Shown here piece by piece: positions 17,344 through 27,576 of a stretch of DNA of 64,000 nucleotides. The translations under genes were made by a program, and so were the position numbers. Position 1 is the stretch's first letter, and every line of letters starts with the position of its first letter. The stretch is taken from the NCBI GenBank assembly GCA_963825555.1, contig CAWGTZ010000015.1, forward strand, positions 248,001 to 312,000, in the 5' to 3' direction. The notes beneath the pieces were generated by a model. It worked only from the letters and a program-made list of their open reading frames with translations, ran no database searches and was not told the origin of the DNA. This DNA comes from JAGVSR01 sp963825555 (GTDB lineage: Bacteria; Pseudomonadota; Alphaproteobacteria; Rhizobiales; Hyphomicrobiaceae).

Positions 17344-18555
17344 TTGCCTTTCGCCCGTCACATCGATTCGATCAGCACGTGCGCGCGTCATGCACTGAGC
17401 ACGATTGCGGCCGCGGTTGCGGCTAGCGTTGTGGCTTCGGGCGGGGCGAACGCCCTGTCCATCGAGTTGAAGGATGCCGCGCCAGATCGCGTGGAGCGCC
17501 AGCGGGCGGCCGCCGTGGGGCGACTGCCGCTACCGGGAACGCCGGACGTGTCGAAGACCGAGGAGCGGCTCGCGGAAAAGGGCTTCAGCAAGGGCTCGCC
17601 CATCATGATCCGCATCTTCAAGGCGGAATCCGAGCTCGAGATCTGGATGGAAAAGGATGGCCGCTTCGAGCTGTTCGCAACCTATCCAGTCTGCCACTGG
17701 TCCGGCTCGCTGGGACCGAAAACCCAGGAAGGTGACAAGCAGACGCCAGAAGGGTTCTACACCATCACGAGACGTCAGTTGCACCATATCGGCCGCTGGC
17801 CGCGCTCCCTGAACCTGGGCTTTCCCAACGCCTATGACAAGGCGTTGGGTCGCACGGGTTCCTACATCCTCGTTCACGGCGGCTGCTCGTCGGTTGGCTG
17901 CTTCGCCATGACGAATCCGGTCATCTCTGAGATCTACGAATTGTCGGCGGCGGCGCTGCGTAACGACCAGCTGCACATTCCCACCCACGTCTTTCCGTTC
18001 CGGATGACGAAGTCGAACCTCGCCAGGCACAAGAAGAGCGAGTGGGCACCCTTCTGGGCCAATCTGAAAGAAGGCTACGACAGTTTTGAGCGTACGCGTC
18101 GGGCGCCGCGCATCAGCGTGTGCGAAAACCGCTATCACATCCAGGATGCCAGCCCGTCGGAGGCGGGCAACCAAAGCCCTTTAGCCGTGTGCGGGGCAGC
18201 GGCCGCCGCTATACAGGCCCTGGACAAATCCGCGTCTCTTGTCCCGCTCCAGAGCGTGATACCGAGGCTGCAGCTGACAGCAGACAGCCAGCCACCGCAG
18301 GCGAGCCCGGAGAAGGCAGCGTTGCACTCCGGCCTGCCCATCACGATGGAGCAGATGTACGAATTGATACCCAACCTCAATCCGCCGCCGCGACCGGTGG
18401 AGAACGCGGCCGCGCGCGCAGCGGGGCGGGCGCCCTGCAACTTGAGGCTTCCAAGCTGCCGCAAGTTCATGGCACTCAAAACCGGCAAGCGGGCGCGGCG
18501 CGCTGAGGCCGCGCGCCTGAAGCGGACTGGCAATCTGGCTCTTGGGAAACGCTGA
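17344..18555 (+). CDS. YafK-type L,D-transpeptidase family protein, secreted form with basic tail (paralogue 3)
   Basis: 403 residues from a TTG start with a distant GAGGG. A signal-peptide-like N-terminus (STIAAAVAASVVASGGANA) suggests release into the periplasm. The enzyme domain has IMIRIFKAESELEIWM, TYPVCHWSG, NLGFPNAYDKALGRTG and HGGCSSVGC (His178, Cys186). Its C-terminal extension of about 130 residues is unique and ends in a strongly basic stretch (KTGKRARRAEAARLKR), which could bind anionic cell-wall polymer. The TTG start is uncertain. It lies 144 bp after paralogue 2, so it may have its own promoter. Confidence 0.88.
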   Translation: MPFARHIDSISTCARHALSTIAAAVAASVVASGGANALSIELKDAAPDRVERQRAAAVGRLPLPGTPDVSKTEERLAEKGFSKGSPIMIRIFKAESELEIWMEKDGRFELFATYPVCHWSGSLGPKTQEGDKQTPEGFYTITRRQLHHIGRWPRSLNLGFPNAYDKALGRTGSYILVHGGCSSVGCFAMTNPVISEIYELSAAALRNDQLHIPTHVFPFRMTKSNLARHKKSEWAPFWANLKEGYDSFERTRRAPRISVCENRYHIQDASPSEAGNQSPLAVCGAAAAAIQALDKSASLVPLQSVIPRLQLTADSQPPQASPEKAALHSGLPITMEQMYELIPNLNPPPRPVENAAARAAGRAPCNLRLPSCRKFMALKTGKRARRAEAARLKRTGNLALGKR

Positions 18556-18677
18556 AACACGACACTGTGCGGCAGGAAGGCTATTTGCCTCGGGGCTGGG
18601 CCTCGGCACGTGCCTTGCCCGGCCGGCAGTGCGCATGGCATAGCTCCGGCCACTTTTCTTTTTTTGCAGGATCTCTC

Positions 18678-19241
18678 ATGTCTGAAGATACGTCACCCAA
18701 GACCATCGAGCGGTATATGGAGAACGCAATTTTTGCCAGCCGCTGGCTTCTGGCGCCGTTCTATCTGGGGCTCGCGCTTTCGATCATCGTAGTGCTCATC
18801 AAGTTCATGGCCGAGTTCTTCCACCTGGCCATGCATGCGTTCACCGCGACGGAATCGGACGTGATCCTGGGTGTGCTGTCGCTGGTCGATCTGGCCCTCA
18901 TGGGTTCGCTACTCATCATCGTCATCTTTTCGGGCTACGAGAACTTCGTCTCTAAAATCGATCATACCGGGCACAGGGACTGGCCAGAATGGATGGGAAC
19001 GATCGACTTCAGCGCGCTCAAGCTGAAGCTTCTCTCGTCGATCGTCGCGATTTCCGCGATCCATCTCTTGAAATCCTTTATGGCGCTAAAGACCGTCACC
19101 CCGGAATTCGAGAAGTCGATCTTCTGGCTCGTCATCATTCATCTGGTCTTCGTGGTGTCGAGCGTACTGCTTGCGCTTTCCGATCGGATCGCGGGCAAGC
19201 ACGGCGACGGGCACGGTGCGGCGGGCAATAAGAAGGCCTGA
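18678..19241 (+). CDS. UPF0114 (YqhA) family membrane protein
   Basis: 187 residues. ENAIFASRWLLAPFYLGLAL, ILGVLSLVDLALMGSLL, IFSGYENFVSKID and SIVAISAIHLLKSFM match the YqhA/UPF0114 family closely. Four transmembrane helices are predicted, with the N-terminus in the cytoplasm. The molecular function of the family is unknown. The ATG at 18678 is preceded by GCAGG. It stands 122 bp after the last L,D-transpeptidase gene and is followed by a strong terminator, so it may have its own promoter or be the last gene of that group. Confidence 0.93.
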   Translation: MSEDTSPKTIERYMENAIFASRWLLAPFYLGLALSIIVVLIKFMAEFFHLAMHAFTATESDVILGVLSLVDLALMGSLLIIVIFSGYENFVSKIDHTGHRDWPEWMGTIDFSALKLKLLSSIVAISAIHLLKSFMALKTVTPEFEKSIFWLVIIHLVFVVSSVLLALSDRIAGKHGDGHGAAGNKKA

Positions 19242-19269
19242 CATCTGGTTCCAGAGAAACCCCAAACAG

Positions 19270-19299
19270 AAAAAGCCGGAGTTCTCGCTCCGGCTTTTT
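19270..19299. terminator. Bidirectional intrinsic terminator
   Basis: GCCGGAG (19275-19281) pairs with CTCCGGC (19288-19294) around the loop TTCTCG. Five A precede and five T follow the hairpin, so it can stop transcription from both sides: the UPF0114 gene (+) and the convergent secA gene (-). Confidence 0.93.
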
Positions 19300-19325
19300 G
19301 TCATTCTCTGGAATGGTGCTGTGGC

Positions 19326-22286
<2,961 letters not shown>

Positions 22287-22678
22287 GAGGTTTAAAGTCC
22301 TTGAATCATGAGCTTGCGCTCACCGGATAACGTGGTGCGAGGCACTCTTCGCCCGCTCCGGGCAAAAGAGCAGACGGTCCGGCGAGAGACGTCATGCGGA
22401 AAAAGCTCGGGCGGAAGAGAACGCGATGCGCGCGGCTCTTCAGTTCACGAGCGATGACATAAGGATCGCCCCCCGCCATTGTCAACGCATCATGGGGTCG
22501 CCCAGGGGGTGCCAGGCGACTGCGGATCGGGACGTCAGGCAGCTGTTTTCTCCAAAACTTAACTTGGCAGCCCGCATCGCGAGGTCTATCCAGGCGCTCG
22601 AATTTCAGGGACGGCATGTGCCGCCCCGGCCCCTGTTTCCGGGCTTTACGCTCCAACCTTCGAAAAGGACGAGGTCTC
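22287..22678. other. Divergent intergenic region between secA and the parvulin-type isomerase gene
   Basis: 392 bases without a convincing gene. It holds a good promoter candidate for secA on the minus strand. Short open frames on both strands have no ribosome site or recognisable sequence. No clear riboswitch or operator repeat is visible. Confidence 0.5.
22457..22485 (-). promoter_or_regulatory. Candidate secA promoter
   Basis: On the minus strand, a perfect TTGACA (22485-22480) is followed after 17 bases by TTATGT (22462-22457). This would give a leader of about 165 bases before secA. The -10 box is only a partial match. Confidence 0.5.
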
Positions 22679-23611
22679 GTGAAGGTTTCTCAAGGTTTTC
22701 ATGTGCTTGCCCTCGGCCTCATGGTGCTGGGCGGAAGTTATAGCGTATCGCTGGCCGACGACACTGTGGTGGCGACAGTGAACGGCCATGCCATCTCGGA
22801 GGCCGATCTGGCCCTCGCCGAGGCCGAAATCGGCAATGAACTGGGGAATCTGCCGCCCGGCACCCGTCGGCGCGTACTGGTGGAGTTCATGATCGAGAAT
22901 CAGCTTTTCGCGGATGCCGCCGAAGCCGCCAATCTCGGATCCGGGCCCGACTTCGAGAAGCGGATGGCCTTCTGGCGCCAGCGCGCGCTGCGTGATGCCT
23001 ATTTTGACAAGTCCGTGAAGGCCAGCATTGGGGAAGAAGCTGCCCGGGCCATCTATGAGGACAAGGTCAAACTGCTGCCGCCGGAGGACGAGGTGCAGGC
23101 GCGGCACATCCTTGTCGCCAGCGAGGAAGAAGCCAAGAAGCTCTTGGAGCGCGTCAAGGCAGGCGAGGATTTCGCCCAACTCGCCAAGGAGAACTCAGGC
23201 GATGCCGGTTCGAAAGGGCAGGGTGGGATGCTCGGTTATTTCGGCAAGGGCCAGATGGTCCCCGAGTTCGAAGAAGCCGCCTTCGCCCTCAAGAAGGGTG
23301 ATGTCTCAGCACCGATCCGAAGCCAGTTCGGCTGGCACGTCATCAAGGTCGAGGATCGCCGCCAGAAGCCGCCGCCGTCCTTCGATGATGTCAAGGACCG
23401 TCTGATCGGTTCCATGGTACAGTCCAAGGCGCAGAACATTGCCGGCGAACTGCGCGGTAAGGCGAAGATCGAATACCTCGATCCCGAGATCAAGAAGATG
23501 GCCGAAGAGGACGCCAAGAAGCAGGCTGAGGCCCAGGCGGCCCTCGAGAAGCAGATGCGCGATGCGGGAGCGGCCGGAAGTGGTGCGCCCGCGGAGGGGG
23601 AGAAAAAGTAG
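22679..23611 (+). CDS. Periplasmic peptidyl-prolyl cis-trans isomerase, parvulin type
   Basis: 310 residues from GTG 22679, which has GAGG 4 nt upstream. The signal peptide ends near VSLADD. A SurA-like N-terminal chaperone helix region (VNGHAISEADLALAEAEI) precedes one parvulin domain (about 140-235) with ARHILVASEEEAKKLLERV, GGMLGYFGKGQMVPEFEEAAF and SQFGWHVIKVEDRR. The C-terminus is a charged coil rich in Lys/Glu/Ala. It should help fold exported proteins, which suits its position opposite secA. Rhizobial homologues next to argJ are common. Confidence 0.94.
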   Translation: MKVSQGFHVLALGLMVLGGSYSVSLADDTVVATVNGHAISEADLALAEAEIGNELGNLPPGTRRRVLVEFMIENQLFADAAEAANLGSGPDFEKRMAFWRQRALRDAYFDKSVKASIGEEAARAIYEDKVKLLPPEDEVQARHILVASEEEAKKLLERVKAGEDFAQLAKENSGDAGSKGQGGMLGYFGKGQMVPEFEEAAFALKKGDVSAPIRSQFGWHVIKVEDRRQKPPPSFDDVKDRLIGSMVQSKAQNIAGELRGKAKIEYLDPEIKKMAEEDAKKQAEAQAALEKQMRDAGAAGSGAPAEGEKK

Positions 23612-23643
23612 CCCTAATTTCCCTGAGTTTCCCTCGCTTATCG

Positions 23644-23673
23644 ATCAGGCCGCTTGCGAAAGAGCGGCCTGAT
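23644..23673 (+). terminator. Intrinsic terminator-like hairpin after the isomerase gene
   Basis: ATCAGGCCGCT (23644-23654) pairs perfectly with AGCGGCCTGAT (23663-23673) around an 8-base loop. Only a short pyrimidine run (TGCTTTC) follows, so termination may be partial and allow read-through into argJ. Confidence 0.7.
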
Positions 23674-23762
23674 TGCTTTCTAGCTAGGACGCGATCCACT
23701 GCCAGCGCCGGCGGTAAGGGGCCCTGCGCCTCCCCCCGGCTCACGTCAATTCAGGTGTTCTC

Positions 23763-25010
23763 ATGGCCTATACGACCAAACCTTCGCCATTCGCCCCCAA
23801 GACGCTGCCGCTGTTGGCCCCGCTGGCGGGTGTTCGGTTCGCCACAGCGCAGGCCGGCATCCGCTACAAGGATCGCACCGACTTGATGGTCGCGGTTATG
23901 GACGAGGGGACGACGGCGGCCGGCGTGCTTACCCAGTCGAAGACAGCCTCCGCTCCAGTACTTTGGTGCCGCAAGAGCCTGAAGAATGGGCAGGCCCGGA
24001 TCCTGGTGGTCAACTCGGGTAATGCGAATGCCTTCACGGGAATGCGTGGGCGCGCGGCCGTCGAGGAGACGGCGGAAGCGGCCGCCGAGGCCGTGGGCTG
24101 CGCCCCGAAAGACGTATACATCGCCTCAACAGGCGTTATCGGCGAGCCGCTGGATGCAGGGAAGTTCAAACATCTGCTGGCGGATCTCGCCGCGACGGCA
24201 GCCCCGGATGCTTTCGAGGCCGCCGCCCTGGCGATCATGACCACGGATACCTACCCCAAGCTCGCAACCCGCGCGGCACGCATCGGCGATACGGATGTGA
24301 CGATCAATGGCTTCTGCAAGGGCGCCGGGATGATCGCGCCCGACATGGCGACGATGCTGTGCTTCATCTTCACTGATGCGGCCATCTCGGCGGATGTGTT
24401 GCAGGAGTTGCTGGATGAGCACGTAAAGACGACCTTCAACTCCATGACGGTCGATGGCGACACCTCGACGTCGGACACCTGCCTCTTATTTGCCACGGGT
24501 GCTGCTGAGGCGCGTGGGCAGAAGCCGGTGACTAAGACGAAGTCCAAGCGTCTCAAGGATTTCAGCGATGCTCTGCAGGATCTGATGAGAGATCTGGCTA
24601 TCCAGGTAGCAAAGGACGGCGAGGGTATCTCGAAGTTCGTGACCTTCATCGTGGAAGGAGCGGAAACGGAGGCGGCCGCCCGGCGCATCGCGCTTTCGTG
24701 CGCGAACTCTCCGATTCTCAAGACGGCAATCGCTGGCGAGGATCCGAACTGGGGCCGTGTCGTCATGGCGGTGGGCAAGTCGGGTGAGGCGGCCGACCGC
24801 GACCAGCTCGCGATCTGGTTTGGGGACAGTTGTGTCGCCCGCAGCGGCGAGCGCGCAGCGGAATACGACGAGGCAACCGTCGCCAACTATATGAAGAACC
24901 CCGAGATTACGATCCGCATCGATGCGGGTGTCGGCAAGGCTTCGGCTACGGTGTGGACGTGCGACCTCACGCACGACTACGTGTCGATCAACGCCGACTA
25001 TCGCAGCTAG
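23763..25010 (+). CDS. argJ: Bifunctional glutamate N-acetyltransferase / amino-acid N-acetyltransferase ArgJ
   Basis: 415 residues. ArgJ moves the acetyl group from N-acetylornithine to glutamate in the cyclic arginine pathway; bifunctional forms also use acetyl-CoA. The proenzyme cuts itself before the Thr in KGAGMIAPDMATML (about 183-196), making alpha and beta chains; this motif is intact. Other family stretches are NSGNANAFTG, STGVIGEPL, NSMTVDGDTSTSDT and EDPNWGRVVMAVGKSG. The ATG start has AGGTG upstream. It is followed on the same strand by tpm and mutT. Confidence 0.97.
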   Translation: MAYTTKPSPFAPKTLPLLAPLAGVRFATAQAGIRYKDRTDLMVAVMDEGTTAAGVLTQSKTASAPVLWCRKSLKNGQARILVVNSGNANAFTGMRGRAAVEETAEAAAEAVGCAPKDVYIASTGVIGEPLDAGKFKHLLADLAATAAPDAFEAAALAIMTTDTYPKLATRAARIGDTDVTINGFCKGAGMIAPDMATMLCFIFTDAAISADVLQELLDEHVKTTFNSMTVDGDTSTSDTCLLFATGAAEARGQKPVTKTKSKRLKDFSDALQDLMRDLAIQVAKDGEGISKFVTFIVEGAETEAAARRIALSCANSPILKTAIAGEDPNWGRVVMAVGKSGEAADRDQLAIWFGDSCVARSGERAAEYDEATVANYMKNPEITIRIDAGVGKASATVWTCDLTHDYVSINADYRS

Positions 25011-25070
25011 GCCGCACTCGGCGACGAGCGAACCTCGCCGCGACGGCGGCGGGGCGGCAGGAGACTTTGC

Positions 25071-25727
25071 ATGGAACCTAAATTCTGGCTCGAACGTTGG
25101 CAACGCGCCGACATCGGCTTCCATCAGGCGATCGCGCACGATTTTCTGGAGCGGCACTGGTCCACCCTCAATGTGCCGAAGACCGCTCAGGTGCTTGTGC
25201 CACTGTGCGGCAAAAGCCTCGACATGGTCTGGCTCGCCGAGCGTGGACACAGTGTCCTGGGTAGCGAGTTGTCCGAGGTCGCGGTCGACCAGTTTTTCGC
25301 CGAGCGCAGCCGTGCGGCTGCCGCCGTGAAGGAATTTGAATTCACTGTGAAGCGCGCGGGACCTTATGAGATCTGGTGTGGCGACCACTTCAAGCTTGAA
25401 CCTGCCGTGACGCGCCGCATCGGTGGTGTTTTCGATCGGGCCGCCCTGGTCGCCATGCCACACGTCTTGCAGGAGGCTTATGCAGCGAAGCTTGCAGAAC
25501 TGACGCCGTCCGGTGTTCCGGTGCTCCTCGTCGCGCTCAACTATGATCCGTCGGAAATGGAGGGTCCGCCTTTCCCGATCGGGCCTGAACAGATTGAGGC
25601 ATTGTTCAGCCGGGCGTTCCAGATTGAGGTTCTGGAGCGCCGTGACGGTCTTGCAGCCAGCCAGAACCTTAGGAAGCGCGGTCTGACAGCGCTCGAGGAA
25701 ACTGCATTTCGTCTGGTGAGGCGGTAA
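25071..25727 (+). CDS. tpm: Thiopurine S-methyltransferase family protein (TPMT/TehB-like)
   Basis: 218 residues with the TPMT N-terminus MEPKFWLERWQRADIGFHQ, the SAM-binding VLVPLCGKSLDMVWLAERGHSV loop region, GDHFKLEP and FDRAALVAMP. Bacterial TPMT enzymes methylate thiopurines in vitro and are linked to detoxifying tellurite and selenite by methylation. The start has only a modest ribosome site, 60 bp after argJ. Its stop overlaps the mutT start by one base (TAATG), so the two are translationally coupled. Confidence 0.92.
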   Translation: MEPKFWLERWQRADIGFHQAIAHDFLERHWSTLNVPKTAQVLVPLCGKSLDMVWLAERGHSVLGSELSEVAVDQFFAERSRAAAAVKEFEFTVKRAGPYEIWCGDHFKLEPAVTRRIGGVFDRAALVAMPHVLQEAYAAKLAELTPSGVPVLLVALNYDPSEMEGPPFPIGPEQIEALFSRAFQIEVLERRDGLAASQNLRKRGLTALEETAFRLVRR

Positions 25728-26152
25728 TGGCGGAGGCTTCGGGGGAGGCGAGGCCGATCCTTTTCGTGGTGGCCGCGGCTCTTGTCGATCGCGACAATCG
25801 AGTCCTCATTGCCGAGCGGCCGGCCGGCAAGTCGCTGGCGGGCCTTTGGGAGTTTCCCGGCGGCAAGTTAGCCCCCGGCGAAACACCGGAAGAGGCGCTC
25901 GTGCGCGAGCTTCATGAGGAGCTTGGCATCGAGGTCTGTCTCAAGTGCCTCGCCCCGTTCACGTTTGCCAGTCATACGTACGAGCAGTTCCATCTGATGA
26001 TGCCGCTCTACCTGTGCCGCAACTGGGAGGGCGAGATTACGCCGCGCGAGGGGCAGCGCGTGAAGTGGGTGCGCGCGTCAAAGCTCAGCGAGTATCCGAT
26101 GCCGCCGGCGGACCTTCCCCTGATTCCATTTCTGCGGGATCTTCTGGGCTGA
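25727..26152 (+). CDS. mutT: (Deoxy)nucleoside triphosphate pyrophosphohydrolase, MutT-like Nudix protein
   Basis: 141 residues with a complete Nudix box, GGKLAPGETPEEALVRELHEELGI being the region (key residues G-x5-E-x7-R-E-L-x-E-E-x-G-I, about 44-66). It should hydrolyse 8-oxo-dGTP and so limit G-to-T mutations. LIAERPAGKSLAGLWEFPGG is typical of MutT rather than other Nudix enzymes. Its last 68 bases overlap the convergent PilZ gene. Confidence 0.93.
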   Translation: MAEASGEARPILFVVAAALVDRDNRVLIAERPAGKSLAGLWEFPGGKLAPGETPEEALVRELHEELGIEVCLKCLAPFTFASHTYEQFHLMMPLYLCRNWEGEITPREGQRVKWVRASKLSEYPMPPADLPLIPFLRDLLG

Positions 26153-26708
26153 GCTTGCACTGTGAGGCGCGCTTAAAGAGGGCGAACGACGTGGAGAGCT
26201 GTTTGCGGAGCCGCAGGGTGATAGGCCGCGCGGTTTTCGTGCCGGCTTTTTCCTGATGGATCGCTGCCGTGCGCTCTGTGAACCAAGCCAGCACCATCTG
26301 GCGCAGTTCACGATTGCTGATCGCCGTTCCAGAGGGCTGCGTTTCCTCCATGCGTGCATTCGGGTGAGCCGCTTCGGCTCCTGAAGCCGTCTGCTCTGGA
26401 TAAAGATGGTTCATCAGGCGATTGCCTTCGGCGCTGTTGAGAAAGCGCACGCCGACGCCGTAGGCGCCATGGTGCCGGACTTCGCAGAATAGATTGAAAT
26501 CTGTCTTATCGACGGCCAGCCGGAAGGGCTTGTCGGGAACGAAGCCGTCCGGAAACGAGAGCAGTGCGCCGCCCTCGGAAATGTTTCGGATGACGACGGA
26601 GATGGCCACGTTGCCGGCGATCGTCGCCACGGCCCCACGACTCGTTTCCCGGCGCCCGAACTGGCGCCGGTTGAGAAACGGGTTTGATTGTTCAATGGCG
26701 CGCTGCAT
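26085..26708 (-). CDS. PilZ domain protein (c-di-GMP receptor candidate)
   Basis: 207 residues from ATG 26708; the frame extends to a TTG at 26795 without a good ribosome site. The PilZ domain lies at about 10-100 and shows both c-di-GMP contact motifs: an Arg-rich loop, NRRQFGRRETSR, and NISEGGAL, which fits the D/N-x-S-x-x-G pattern. The remaining 100 residues are unlike anything I recognise. The 3' end overlaps mutT by 68 bp, coding on both strands. The protein has no membrane segment. No GGDEF or EAL enzyme is encoded in the window. Confidence 0.85.
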   Translation of the reverse strand: MQRAIEQSNPFLNRRQFGRRETSRGAVATIAGNVAISVVIRNISEGGALLSFPDGFVPDKPFRLAVDKTDFNLFCEVRHHGAYGVGVRFLNSAEGNRLMNHLYPEQTASGAEAAHPNARMEETQPSGTAISNRELRQMVLAWFTERTAAIHQEKAGTKTARPITLRLRKQLSTSFALFKRASQCKLSPEDPAEMESGEGPPAASDTR

Positions 26709-26803
26709 GGGATGGCCGGGACCGAACCTCAATTCAGCCAGGAGGCTAGGAAAAAAGGTTTCAAGTTGGGTAAAAATAAAGGCATCAGAATGCAAACGAC
26801 CGT

Positions 26804-27328
26804 TTACGTCTGCCGGCGCCGTTTGGCGACCATGAACCAGCTAGGGCCCACCGCACTGTCATTCCAGATCCGCTGCCACTGAAAACCGGCTTTTTCATAG
26901 GCTCTGACAGCAGGTTCGTTGCGGATGGATGTGAAGACGCAGACGGCCGATGCGAGGGTGGTGGAGAACACCTCTTCCTTGAGAAGTTGAAGGGCGACCT
27001 GACCCGCGCCCCGGCCGCGGTGCTCGGTGGCAGCAATGAAGATATCCAGATCCCAGGTGCCAGGCTCGAGGTCTTCGGGCAGGTCCTCGCCCCAGAGCTG
27101 GGCGTCAATGGCATGACAGTAGCCTATGGGTACGCCGTCGCTCTCGATAATACGGCAGATGGCCGACGGCGACTGGAGGGCGATTTGGATTTCCGCGGTC
27201 GTGGCCGAAGCGGTGCCCCACCAGGCCTCGATCTCCGGCTGGCGGAGCCACTTCGCGATCTGGTCCCAGTCACCTTGTCCGGCCGGTCGGATCGTGATGC
27301 CGGCCATTCGCGCGAGCTTCCCGGTCAT
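26804..27328 (-). CDS. GNAT N-acetyltransferase, AAC(6')-like
   Basis: 174 residues from ATG 27328, which has GGGAG 8 nt upstream. The GNAT acetyl-CoA loop is visible in EHRGRGAGQVAL (about 105-117) and the C-terminal motif in NEPAVRAYEKAGFQ. ITIRPAGQGDWDQIAKWL, PEIEAWWG and GTWDLDIFI resemble aminoglycoside 6'-acetyltransferases, but relatives of this kind often act on other amines, so resistance should not be assumed. It is divergent from glnD, 248 bp away. Confidence 0.82.
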   Translation of the reverse strand: MTGKLARMAGITIRPAGQGDWDQIAKWLRQPEIEAWWGTASATTAEIQIALQSPSAICRIIESDGVPIGYCHAIDAQLWGEDLPEDLEPGTWDLDIFIAATEHRGRGAGQVALQLLKEEVFSTTLASAVCVFTSIRNEPAVRAYEKAGFQWQRIWNDSAVGPSWFMVAKRRRQT

Positions 27329-27576
27329 GGCTGGCACTCCCAAGCCCGCAGGCCATATGTTGATGCAAGACGACCCAGGCGCGCCGTCCATGTCCCGGTT
27401 AATGCCCCATGCCAGATGCGGGCGGCGACCCCGGCAAGGGCCCATTTTTCGGGCTGATCATGTGGCACGGGAACGCCACCTGATATCCCTACCTCCCCCT
27501 GAGCCGGCAAAGCAGGTAAGTTTTGCGTCCTCGTGGTCTTCCCGCTCAAGGCAGTTTCCGCTACGGCACCTGATTT

